Notes under the pieces: generated by a model
Database searches by the model: none
What the model was told of the DNA's origin: nothing
What the model saw: the letters and a program-made list of their open reading frames with translations, nothing else
Position numbers and translations under genes: made by a program
In this document: positions 19,389 to 27,332 of the stretch, piece by piece
Numbering within the stretch: position 1 is the first letter of the stretch
Layout: every line of letters starts with the position of its first letter
Assembly: GCF_000018865.1 (NCBI RefSeq)
Contig: NC_010175.1
Span: 3,906,001-3,970,000, forward strand
DNA: 64,000 nucleotides
Reading direction: 5' to 3'
Source of the DNA: Chloroflexus aurantiacus J-10-fl
GTDB taxonomy: Bacteria > Chloroflexota > Chloroflexia > Chloroflexales > Chloroflexaceae

Positions 19389-20353
19389 GTATCAGCAATC
19401 AGCGTCTGAACGATAGCCTGCATCACTGGCGGACACACGGCGTTTCCCAACATCTTAATCTGTTCTCTGCGGTTACCGTGATTAATGACAAATTCCGGCG
19501 GAAACCCCATCGCTTTTTTCAATTCAGGCGGCTGAAGCATTCGCATCTCATGGCCGCCACGACCGTCCGGGCGCACCAGTGCAAAGCGGTCCAGGGTTGT
19601 AATGGTGCGCAGTGGTGTGTCAAGTGACTGCCAGCCACCAGCTTTGTCCGAACCGTAATACACGAGCAAAAAGGGTGTATCCCTGCCCAGAACATCGATA
19701 GCGTTCTGTGCTCTTACCAGCGTGCGGGCAGCCCGGTTTGCAGTTACCAGTGGTGTATAACGATAGGAGCCATTGAGGTTTATCGCATACGATGCTGGAA
19801 GTGGTTCATAACGACAGGGCACAACTGCGCGTGGTTCACGATCACGGTCGAAGAGCAGATACAGGCGACGGCGTCTTTGCGGCACACCGAATGCACTGGC
19901 AACCAGCATCTGCTCCAAAACACGATAACCACTACGCTGCATGATCTCAAGAAAATGTCTGTAGTGTTCCCATAAACGAAAAGCGGGAACATTTTCAACC
20001 ACTACCCATCGTGGTTGAAACACTTCTGCAAACCGCCAGACATTCCAGGAAAGGCGAAGGCTGGCCTTGTCTTTCGGACTCGCGCCTCGTGCCACGCTGT
20101 GGCTGGTACACTCCGGTGAAGCAAGAATAAGATCAACGTGACCAATTGTTTCGTGAAAGTGGTGAATCTGCCTTCGTGACAGGATGGCAAGATCAACGTT
20201 GTAAAATCGTGCTTCCGGGAAGTTATCCTGAAATACCTGTCCGGCGAGTGCCCATTTGTCGAAACCGGCAGCGATGTCGATCCCTGCCGCTCGCGCACCG
20301 CAGGAATTACCACCAATACCACAAAATAGATCGATAGCTCGAATGGTATTCAT
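19385..20353 (-). CDS. DNA (cytosine-5) methyltransferase, DISARM-associated (DrmMII-like)
   Basis: The 322-residue enzyme has the ordered C5-methyltransferase motifs. Motif I is 'DLFCGIGGNSCGARAAG' at the N-terminus. Motif IV carries the catalytic Cys in 'ASPECTSHS' (Pro-Glu-Cys instead of Pro-Pro-Cys). Motif VI is 'VVENVPAF', motif VIII is 'PQRRRRLYLL', and motif X is 'MLGNAVCPPV'. It transfers methyl from S-adenosylmethionine to cytosine; the recognition sequence cannot be read from the gene. It heads the minus-strand island and is coupled to the glycosylase gene. Its likely task is protecting host sites from the DrmABC machinery. No matching restriction endonuclease gene is adjacent. Confidence 0.9.
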   Translation of the reverse strand: MNTIRAIDLFCGIGGNSCGARAAGIDIAAGFDKWALAGQVFQDNFPEARFYNVDLAILSRRQIHHFHETIGHVDLILASPECTSHSVARGASPKDKASLRLSWNVWRFAEVFQPRWVVVENVPAFRLWEHYRHFLEIMQRSGYRVLEQMLVASAFGVPQRRRRLYLLFDRDREPRAVVPCRYEPLPASYAINLNGSYRYTPLVTANRAARTLVRAQNAIDVLGRDTPFLLVYYGSDKAGGWQSLDTPLRTITTLDRFALVRPDGRGGHEMRMLQPPELKKAMGFPPEFVINHGNRREQIKMLGNAVCPPVMQAIVQTLIADT

Positions 20354-20421
20354 GCCTGATTTCTCTGATCCTGCAACAGCAGGATCATATTGTATACGAA
20401 GAGTGGGCTATTCGCCACATT

Positions 20422-21042
20422 TCAGCTACTTCCCCGCTCCCGCTCGCGTTGTGCCCGCAGCTCTGTCGAAGAAATATCCCGGCGGAAGAGGTCTTCGGGG
20501 ATGGGGGTGAAGAGCTGTTCGTAGCCTGCCGGTAGTTGCAGATCGGCGAGGGTGTAGAAGCGCCCGTTGATCTGGCGCCCGGCGACGAAGAAGCGGCATC
20601 CGGCTGCGGCCAGTTCGGCGAAGGCGGCGAACATTGCCGCTTCGTCGCCGTAGTAGCGAGGGGTTACGAGGCGCAGGGCGGTGTCGTAGCCGAGGACGAA
20701 TGCCCGACCGGGGTAGAGGCGGGCTTTCTGGACGAAGAGGGGGGCGGCGGCGAGGATGACGTGGTGGCGGTGCTGGAATTGGGCGATCCGACGTTCAATC
20801 TCTTCAAGCGCGAGTTCGCCTTTGTCGGCGTTTCGGACTGTTAGCTCGAAGTGGACTGGTTTTCCGGTCATGATGACTACGGCCCGTTGCATGCCGAGAT
20901 GACCAGCGTGCAATGGGTTGAAGCTGCCGGGTAGGATGGCCCCCGGCGGCGGATCGTCGATCCGCCGCTCACCAGTGGGGGTGATGGTGATTGATCCGAC
21001 TCGACCACTCAGGATGTCGCTTAATTCGGCGGCATTGATCAT
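20422..21042 (-). CDS. Cytidylyltransferase-fold (NMN/nicotinate adenylyltransferase-like) protein
   Basis: The 206-residue protein has the nucleotidyltransferase signature G-S-F-N-P-L-H-A-G-H ('LPGSFNPLHAGHLGM', about residues 37-51) and the C-terminal I-S-S-T-x-x-R motif ('ISSTELRAQRER'). Together they define the NadD/NadM/CoaD-like fold that transfers AMP or CMP to a phosphorylated substrate. The N-terminal 36 residues are an extension absent from short NadD proteins. The substrate is not certain, so no gene symbol is given. The start overlaps the smc stop by 4 bases, so it is translated from the smc transcript. Confidence 0.75.
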   Translation of the reverse strand: MINAAELSDILSGRVGSITITPTGERRIDDPPPGAILPGSFNPLHAGHLGMQRAVVIMTGKPVHFELTVRNADKGELALEEIERRIAQFQHRHHVILAAAPLFVQKARLYPGRAFVLGYDTALRLVTPRYYGDEAAMFAAFAELAAAGCRFFVAGRQINGRFYTLADLQLPAGYEQLFTPIPEDLFRRDISSTELRAQRERERGSS

Positions 21043-24000
21043 GGCGCTGTTCCCACGTATTCGGCGACACGCAGCGAGACAACCCGTGATGCTCCGTCGT
21101 CACCCATGCTTACGCCGTACAGGGTGTCGGCTACTTCTATCGTACCACGGTTGTGGGTGATGACGATGAATTGGGTACGGTCGGTGAGGCGCTGGAGCAT
21201 GGTGCGGAATCGCCCGATGTTGCTCTCGTCGAGGGCGGCGTCGGTTTCGTCGAGAATGCAGAAGGGGCTGGGGTTGACTTTCAGGATGGCGAAGAGGAGC
21301 GCCACCGCCGTGAGTGTGCGCTCGCCGCCGGAGAGGAGGGCGATGTTTTGTGGTCGTTTGCCCGGCGGGCGGGCAATGATCTCTACGCCCGGCGCAGTGC
21401 GCTTGCCGTTGTGTTCGTCGCTGTCGGTGCTTTCGACGAGTTCGAGGCGGGCACTGCCACCGCCGAAGAGTTCCTGGAATACGGCACTGAATTCGCCGGC
21501 TACTGCATTGAAGGTGTGCTCGAAGCGGCTGTGCATTGCTTCGTCGAGTTCGGCAATGAGCTGGTGCAGGGTGGCACTGGCAGCCCGTAGATCGGCAGCC
21601 TGGCTGGTCAGGAAGGCATGGCGGTTCGCCGCTTCTTCATACTCTTCCAGTGCGAGGGGATTGACGACGCCAAGGCGTAGGATGCGTGCCCGTAACGCTT
21701 CGATGGCTGCCGGTAGTTCGGATAGCGGTGGCCCTTCCTCAGCCGGCGGTGGGGCCGTCAGGTCAACTCCATCGGCAGCGGCGCGCTCGAAGAGTGTTTC
21801 GAGCCGGTCGCTGGCGCGTTGCGCTTCGCGCACGAGCCGGCTGTGTTCGGCTTCCGCAGCCAGCAGGTCGTTGGTTGCCTGAACCTCGGCTGCTTCAAGC
21901 TGAGACAGTTCAGCTTCCGCAGCGCCTATCTCTGCTTCCAGCGGTTCGATGTGACTCCGCAGGGTTTGCAGGTCGCTCAAGAGCTGTTGCTGGCGGGTGA
22001 TCATGGTGGCGTAACCAGCTTCACGCTCGATCCGTTCGCTGCGGAGCGCGTTTAGGGTCGCCTCAAGGTCGTGAGCCTGGCGCGTGAGATCGGCCAGGGT
22101 GCGTTCGTGGCCGGCAAGCAATTCGGCGAGCATGCGCTGCCGGCTTTCGCCGGCGGTCAGCGTGGCCCGTAGATTGGCCAGCCGCTCTTGTCCGGCACGA
22201 TCGGCCTGGGCCTGCTGTTCTTGCTTTTCGCGCAACGCTGCCAGTTCGGCCTCGGCAACTGATCGCTCGTGGCGCAACGCAGTTTGTTGTTCGCGCAGGG
22301 AGGTGAGTTGGGCGGTTAGCGATGTCAGTTCCTGTTGCAGACGTTCCTGTTGGTTCACCAGCCATTGCTGCTCTTGCTCGCTCTGGCGGGCGCGATGTTG
22401 CGCCTGCTCCAGCGCGTTGCGGGCGGCATCGCGCCGCCGTTGAGCTTCGCGTTCGGCCTGTTCGGCGTTACGGAGGCGGGTAATGGTTGCCTGCAACTCC
22501 TGATCAAGCGCCTGGCGCCGTTCGTCAATGGCGGCCAGGGCTGATCGGGCAGCGGCAACCTGTTCCGGTAGTTCGCGCAGTTCACGTTCGCGGCGCAGGG
22601 CACCGCTCTCTTTGGTTGGTGCACCACCGGTGACTGCACCGCCGCTCTGCACCTGGTCGCCGGCCAGGGTGACAATCGTCCAGCCAGGGGGGAGATTGCG
22701 CACTTCGGCGCGTGCCGTTGCCAGGTCGGTGACAACGAGGGTGCGACCGAGGAGTTGATCGACGACGATAGCGTAATCGGGATCGCAGGTGACCAGTTCT
22801 GAGGCCACGCCAATGACCTGGGATGAGAAGGCAGGCCGACGGCTGTGATCTGGACGGCGCAGGGTGTCGAGCGGGAGAAAGGTGGCCCGGCCCACGCCGG
22901 TGCGGCGGAGTTCGGCGATGGCATCTTCGGCGTCGCGCCACTGCTCAACCACAATGTGTTGCAGACGGGCACCCAGCGCCACTTCGATGGCCGTCTCCAG
23001 TTCGGGTGGTACCCGGATCAGTTGCTGTACCAGGGTGAACCGGCGACCGTGACGTTCAGCCCATTCGAGTGCGGTGCGCACGCCGGCAAATGTTCCGGCG
23101 TGGGAACGGGCCAGCCGGGTTAGCGCTTCCAGACGGGCTTCGCGTTCGGCCAGCGTGTGGCGACAGCCGGCCCGCTCTTCATCGAGTGCCGCACGCGCTT
23201 GACGTAACTGTTCGACGGCCTGCCTGGTGCTTTGGACGACTGTACTGCTTGCCTGGTATTCCTGCGCGGCAGCGGTTAAAGCCATCTGCGCATTGGCAGC
23301 CGCGGCCTGGGCGGTAGTGGCATTGATAGTTGCCTGCTGTAACGTCGCTGCAAGTCGTTCAATTTCACCATGTAACCGTTCATGCTGGGCCGTCAGTTGA
23401 TCAATCTGACTGAGCACACGCGCCTCTGCGCGCGTCGCCTGTAAAGCGCGTTCCTGGGCCGTCGTGAGGGCTGCGGCGAGACTCGCTCGTGTCTGGGCGT
23501 CTGCCTGTTGTTCGCGTTCGGCCATGGCAAGCTGCTGCCGGATGGTCATCAGTTCTTGATCGATCTGGGCCAGTTGAGCAGCAATCCGATCACGCTCATC
23601 GGTCGTCGCCTGGCGGCGGTCGCTCAGCATGGTCAGTTGCCGTTCGACCTCTTCGCTGCGCCGGATGGTCGCTGCCAGCCGTTCCTGTTCGATTGCCAGA
23701 TCGCGCTGGATCGCTTCTGCCTGCTGATGCAGGAGTGCCGCCTGATGATGCAATTCGCCGAGCGCTTCACGCCGTTCGCGCAGGGCCGCCCGGTGTACCT
23801 GAACAGCGGTCATTGCGCCGGCATGCACGGCCCGCCGGCGGGCCAGTTCGTCTTCAGCCTGTTGGGCTTGCAGCCGGGCCTGCTGTTCCTGAGCCTGCGC
23901 TTCGCGCCATCCGGCGTGATGCCAGCGAGCCAGCAGCGTGTGGAGTTCGGCCTGCCATTCGCGGTACTGGCGGGCCTGTCCGGCCTGACGGCGCAGGCTG

Positions 24001-24599
24001 CGCAAGCGGGGTTCGAGATCGGCCAGCAAGTCGGCGACGCGCTGCAAGTTGGTCTCGCTTTCGCGCAGGCGACGGATGGCTTCGGCTTTGCGTAGCTCGA
24101 ACCCGCCGATTTCGGCTGCATCTTCAAACAGCCGGCGGCGTTCGGACGGGCGCAGGGTGAGAGCGGCATCAACCAGACCCTGATTGATAATCGTGTAGGA
24201 ACCGCCGAGTGGTTCGACGGCGGCCAACAGATCGCGCAGTCGGACACGAGCGCGGTTGATGAAATACTCATTCTCGCCTGTTCGCGTCACGCGCCGGGTG
24301 ATTGTCACTTCATCGAAATCGAGGGGCAAGAGGCGGTCGCTGTTATCAATCGTCAACGCCACCTCGGCCAGTCCTGCCGGCGGACGCTTGCCACCACCGG
24401 CAAACAGCAGCTCGCCGGCCTGTTTGCAGCGGAGCGCGGCCATGCTCTGCTCGCCGAGCACCCAGCGCACTGCATCGGCCAGGTTTGATTTGCCACTCCC
24501 GTTCGGCCCGACCACAGCCGTAATCCCGGGCTGAAACTCAAAGACGGTACGGGTCGCGAATGTCTTGAAACCTTGAATTTCCAGTCGTTTGAGGTACAT
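21039..24599 (-). CDS. smc: Chromosome segregation ATPase SMC
   Basis: SMC dimers organise and help segregate the chromosome together with ScpA/ScpB. From the ATG at 24599 the protein is 1186 residues, normal for the family. The N-terminal head has 'VVGPNGSGKSNLADAVRWVLGE' (Walker A). Long coiled coils rich in Gln, Arg, Ala and Glu surround a hinge around 'LIRVPPELETAIEVALGARLQHIVV'. The C-terminal head has the ABC signature 'LLSGGERTLTAVALL' and Walker B 'FCILDETDAALDESN'. A GTG start 27 bases upstream is possible, but GAAGGA sits just before the ATG, which matches the usual start 'MYLKRLEIQGFK'. Confidence 0.95.
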   Translation of the reverse strand: MYLKRLEIQGFKTFATRTVFEFQPGITAVVGPNGSGKSNLADAVRWVLGEQSMAALRCKQAGELLFAGGGKRPPAGLAEVALTIDNSDRLLPLDFDEVTITRRVTRTGENEYFINRARVRLRDLLAAVEPLGGSYTIINQGLVDAALTLRPSERRRLFEDAAEIGGFELRKAEAIRRLRESETNLQRVADLLADLEPRLRSLRRQAGQARQYREWQAELHTLLARWHHAGWREAQAQEQQARLQAQQAEDELARRRAVHAGAMTAVQVHRAALRERREALGELHHQAALLHQQAEAIQRDLAIEQERLAATIRRSEEVERQLTMLSDRRQATTDERDRIAAQLAQIDQELMTIRQQLAMAEREQQADAQTRASLAAALTTAQERALQATRAEARVLSQIDQLTAQHERLHGEIERLAATLQQATINATTAQAAAANAQMALTAAAQEYQASSTVVQSTRQAVEQLRQARAALDEERAGCRHTLAEREARLEALTRLARSHAGTFAGVRTALEWAERHGRRFTLVQQLIRVPPELETAIEVALGARLQHIVVEQWRDAEDAIAELRRTGVGRATFLPLDTLRRPDHSRRPAFSSQVIGVASELVTCDPDYAIVVDQLLGRTLVVTDLATARAEVRNLPPGWTIVTLAGDQVQSGGAVTGGAPTKESGALRRERELRELPEQVAAARSALAAIDERRQALDQELQATITRLRNAEQAEREAQRRRDAARNALEQAQHRARQSEQEQQWLVNQQERLQQELTSLTAQLTSLREQQTALRHERSVAEAELAALREKQEQQAQADRAGQERLANLRATLTAGESRQRMLAELLAGHERTLADLTRQAHDLEATLNALRSERIEREAGYATMITRQQQLLSDLQTLRSHIEPLEAEIGAAEAELSQLEAAEVQATNDLLAAEAEHSRLVREAQRASDRLETLFERAAADGVDLTAPPPAEEGPPLSELPAAIEALRARILRLGVVNPLALEEYEEAANRHAFLTSQAADLRAASATLHQLIAELDEAMHSRFEHTFNAVAGEFSAVFQELFGGGSARLELVESTDSDEHNGKRTAPGVEIIARPPGKRPQNIALLSGGERTLTAVALLFAILKVNPSPFCILDETDAALDESNIGRFRTMLQRLTDRTQFIVITHNRGTIEVADTLYGVSMGDDGASRVVSLRVAEYVGTAP

Positions 24600-24637
24600 C
24601 GATCCTTCGTTGTCTGATACTTGCACACCGACGAACT

Positions 24638-24666
24638 ATTGTACTTCAGACCGGCGAAGTGGTAAA
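24638..24666 (-). promoter_or_regulatory. Candidate smc promoter
   Basis: On the minus strand TTTACC (24661-24666) and TACAAT (24638-24643) are separated by 17 bases, about 40 bases upstream of the smc ATG. The -10 fits sigma-70-type consensus well; the -35 is weaker. Confidence 0.5.
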
Positions 24667-24678
24667 GTGAAATATCGC

Positions 24679-24707
24679 TTGATCGGCCTTCTCTGAGCGG
24701 CTATAAT
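24679..24707 (+). promoter_or_regulatory. Candidate recO promoter
   Basis: TTGATC (24679-24684) and TATAAT (24702-24707) are separated by exactly 17 bases. The predicted start near 24714 leaves an unusually long leader of about 170 bases before recO. The smc and recO promoters diverge from the same 100-bp region. Confidence 0.65.
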
Positions 24708-24883
24708 ACAGCGTGCAAGGATAAGGCATTCATTGTGCATGCCTGATTAACGACAGCACGGTAATTGTTTTGCGGGTCAGACTGACAAGTCAACGAGGGT
24801 CACCGACGGGGACTTGCATCAACCACACCCGCACAAGGCGCATCGCCGGTACAGCCCGACGGCGCGTAATGGCGACAGGTTCC

Positions 24884-25639
24884 ATGCGAGAGCGAGTGTA
24901 TCGCAGCGAGGCGGTTATTCTTCGTCGTACCGATTTTGCCGAAGCCGATCGTCTGCTCCTGATTGCTACGCCAACCGGTAAGCGATGGGTTATCGCCAAA
25001 GGTGCGCGCAAGATGAAGAGTCGGCTGGCCGGCCACATCGAACTCTTCACCCACGCGCAGATGATGTTTGCCGTGGGGCGTAATCTTGATATTGTTACCC
25101 AGAGTCAGATTGTGCATGCCTTTCCGGTCTTGCGTACCGATCTGACACGGTTGGGCTGTGGGTATTACGTGGCCGAGTTATACGACCGCCTGGCCGCTGA
25201 GTCGGAAGAAAACCCGCTCCTGTTTCAACTTCTGGTCGAGACGCTGCAAGCGCTGGATGGCAGCGCCAATCCTGAACTGACGTTGCGGAGCTTTGAATTA
25301 CACCTGCTCCACATCCTCGGCTATCGTCCGCAGTTGCACTATTGCGTGGTTTGTAACGAGCTGTTGACGCCGGCTGCCGACCGGTATAGCCCGACGCTCG
25401 GTGGTGTGCTCTGCCCCCGTGATCGCACCGCCGATCCAGCCGCTCTCTCAATGAACGAGCCGACCTTTCGCCTGCTGCGCTATCTGCAAGCGCAACCTGT
25501 GACGGCTGCTGAAACACTCCGTATTTCACCAGCGACACGTCAGGAAGCCGCTACACTCCTGCGGGCCAGCTTACGCCTGTTGCTCGAACGTGATCTTAAA
25601 TCAGCCGGGTTTCTCGATCATCTGTTATCATCACAGTAG
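24884..25639 (+). CDS. recO: DNA repair protein RecO
   Basis: RecO helps load RecA at single-strand gaps with RecF/RecR. The N-terminal OB-fold region 'YRSEAVILRRTDFAEADRLLLIATPTGKRWVIAKGARK' is typical. A zinc-binding set 'YCVVCNELL' and 'GVLCPRD' (C-x2-C...C) lies in the C-terminal half. I choose the ATG at 24884 (251 residues) because it places the family's conserved N-terminus at the start. An ATG at 24869 would add five residues, and earlier in-frame starts encode an Arg/Thr-rich stretch not expected in RecO. It precedes a PH-domain gene by about 45 bases. Confidence 0.88.
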   Translation: MRERVYRSEAVILRRTDFAEADRLLLIATPTGKRWVIAKGARKMKSRLAGHIELFTHAQMMFAVGRNLDIVTQSQIVHAFPVLRTDLTRLGCGYYVAELYDRLAAESEENPLLFQLLVETLQALDGSANPELTLRSFELHLLHILGYRPQLHYCVVCNELLTPAADRYSPTLGGVLCPRDRTADPAALSMNEPTFRLLRYLQAQPVTAAETLRISPATRQEAATLLRASLRLLLERDLKSAGFLDHLLSSQ

Positions 25640-25684
25640 TACTGGTATGGTTACGACACTGCCGACATCAAAGGAGGGCGGGCC

Positions 25685-26374
25685 ATGAGTTACGTAGAAA
25701 GCCTGCTCGGGCGGGGAGAGCAAATTCTATACATTGCCCGCCAGCACATTTTTGTGTTGATTGTGAACATCTTGACCGAATTGTCGTTGATTGCCATCCT
25801 GGTGGCTGCTGGCGTCGCCTCGAATATGGCGTTTCGGAATAATCCGGCAGCGATGATTGGCAATATCAGCGTCAGCAATCTGATTTTGCTGATCTGTATT
25901 GTGATCAGTGTGATTGTACTGATCAGTGGTTTTCTCGACTTTTTACGCTGGAATTCGGAGCAAATTGTTATTACTGACCGTCGGGTTTTGCAGATACGTG
26001 GGATTTTTAACAAACGGGTGATTGATTCCTCACTCGAAAAGATTAACGATATTGAATTGCGCCAGAGCATTTTCGGGCGTATCTTCAATTTCGGTACTAT
26101 CGAGATACTCACTGCGTCCGGCAGCGAAGGTGCGAATCTGATGGATCGGATTGAAGCGCCACTGGAATTCAAGCGGGCATTGCTGGAAGCGAAGCATAAT
26201 CTCGAACGGGGGTATGGCTATCTGGAAACCGATGGCTACGTACCCGGGCGACCGGTTGGTGGGGTGATTGATATTCAGCGCACGTTGGAAGAACTGGCCC
26301 GGCTGCGGGATCGGGGGATTCTGTCGCCGGAAGAGTTTGAGGCGAAGAAACGCGATCTGCTCAGCCGTATTTGA
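25685..26374 (+). CDS. PH-domain (YdbS-like) membrane protein with SHOCT tail
   Basis: The 229-residue protein has two membrane segments (about residues 18-40 and 60-83), followed by a bacterial PH domain (W-N-S-E-Q-I-V-I-T-D-R-R-V... and 'IFNKRVIDSSLEKINDIELRQSIFGRIFNFGTIEI'). It ends with a short SHOCT helix pair ('LARLRDRGILSPEEFEAKKRDLL'). An excellent ribosome-binding site AAAGGAGGG precedes the ATG. Proteins of this type are membrane-associated with poorly known roles, sometimes in envelope stress. The end overlaps an in-frame upstream extension of the next gene, but not its likely start. Confidence 0.8.
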   Translation: MSYVESLLGRGEQILYIARQHIFVLIVNILTELSLIAILVAAGVASNMAFRNNPAAMIGNISVSNLILLICIVISVIVLISGFLDFLRWNSEQIVITDRRVLQIRGIFNKRVIDSSLEKINDIELRQSIFGRIFNFGTIEILTASGSEGANLMDRIEAPLEFKRALLEAKHNLERGYGYLETDGYVPGRPVGGVIDIQRTLEELARLRDRGILSPEEFEAKKRDLLSRI

Positions 26375-26436
26375 TTTATTGTTCCGGTGATGTTACTGAT
26401 CCCGTCAGGATCGGTGTAGATAGAGACAGGTGGTCA

Positions 26437-27258
26437 ATGTATAACGATATCGAACAGGCTTGCGCAGCCATCGTCCCGCGGCTGCGCCTCTCGCCACGGG
26501 TTGGCCTCATTCTCGGTTCCGGCTTGAGTGCGCTGGCCGACGAGATGACTGATGCGGTTGTGATTCCGTACCGTGACATTCCCGGCTTTCACGAGCCAAA
26601 AGTCGTTGGTCATCGCGGTGAGCTGGCGATTGGGATGCTGGCCGGTCAACCGGTAGCGGCGATGCGTGGCCGGTTTCATTTCTACGAAGGCTACAGCATG
26701 CAGGAGGTAACCTTTCCGGTGCGGGTGCTGCGTGCCCTCGGCTGCGAGACGCTGATCGTTACCAATGCTGCCGGTGGTTTACGGCCCGACTGGCAGGTTG
26801 GGGATATTATGCGGATCAGCGACCAGATTTTTCTGCCGGGGATGGCCGGCCATCATCCACTGCGCGGCCCAAACGACGAGCGGCTGGGGCCGCGGTTTCC
26901 GGCGATGGTGGGCGCCTTCGATAATGATCTGGTGCCGCTGACCCGCGCAGTAGCAGCCGATCTGGGCATCACGTTGCGCGAGGGTGTCTATTGTATGCTG
27001 AGTGGCCCTCATTTCGAGAGTGCTGCCGAGTTGCGGATGCTGCGCACATTGGGAGCCGATGCGGTGGGGATGTCAACTGCGCCGGAGATTATTGTGGCAA
27101 TACACGGCGGAATGCGGGTATTGGGCTTTTCCCTGATAACGAATCTGGCCTTGCCAGATGGCCCACCGGCTAACCACGAAGAGGTGATTGAAGCCGGTGA
27201 AGCGGCCAAACCGAAATTTGCCGCTCTGCTGCGCGGTATCCTGGCTCGGATGGAGTAA
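26437..27258 (+). CDS. Purine nucleoside phosphorylase (trimeric PNP type)
   Basis: It cleaves inosine and guanosine with phosphate to give base and ribose-1-phosphate in purine salvage. From the ATG at 26437 the protein has 273 residues, usual for PNP class II. Visible motifs are 'VGLILGSGLSALADE' (phosphate loop), 'VGHRGELAIG', 'MRGRFHFYEGYS' (phosphate-binding Arg/His), 'VTNAAGGLRPDW', 'GVYCMLSGPHFESAAELRML' and 'ADAVGMSTAPEIIVA' followed by 'LITNLA' (purine-binding). MTA phosphorylase is related, but the G-V-Y/S-G-P-H-F-E block favours PNP. The start is supported by ACAGGTGG just upstream. Confidence 0.9.
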   Translation: MYNDIEQACAAIVPRLRLSPRVGLILGSGLSALADEMTDAVVIPYRDIPGFHEPKVVGHRGELAIGMLAGQPVAAMRGRFHFYEGYSMQEVTFPVRVLRALGCETLIVTNAAGGLRPDWQVGDIMRISDQIFLPGMAGHHPLRGPNDERLGPRFPAMVGAFDNDLVPLTRAVAADLGITLREGVYCMLSGPHFESAAELRMLRTLGADAVGMSTAPEIIVAIHGGMRVLGFSLITNLALPDGPPANHEEVIEAGEAAKPKFAALLRGILARME

Positions 27259-27332
27259 TGTTGCCGGATGACGAGACCCAATTGCCCGGCACGGCTTGCC
27301 CGGAAGATTAATAATAGAGATGGGAATTTGCT

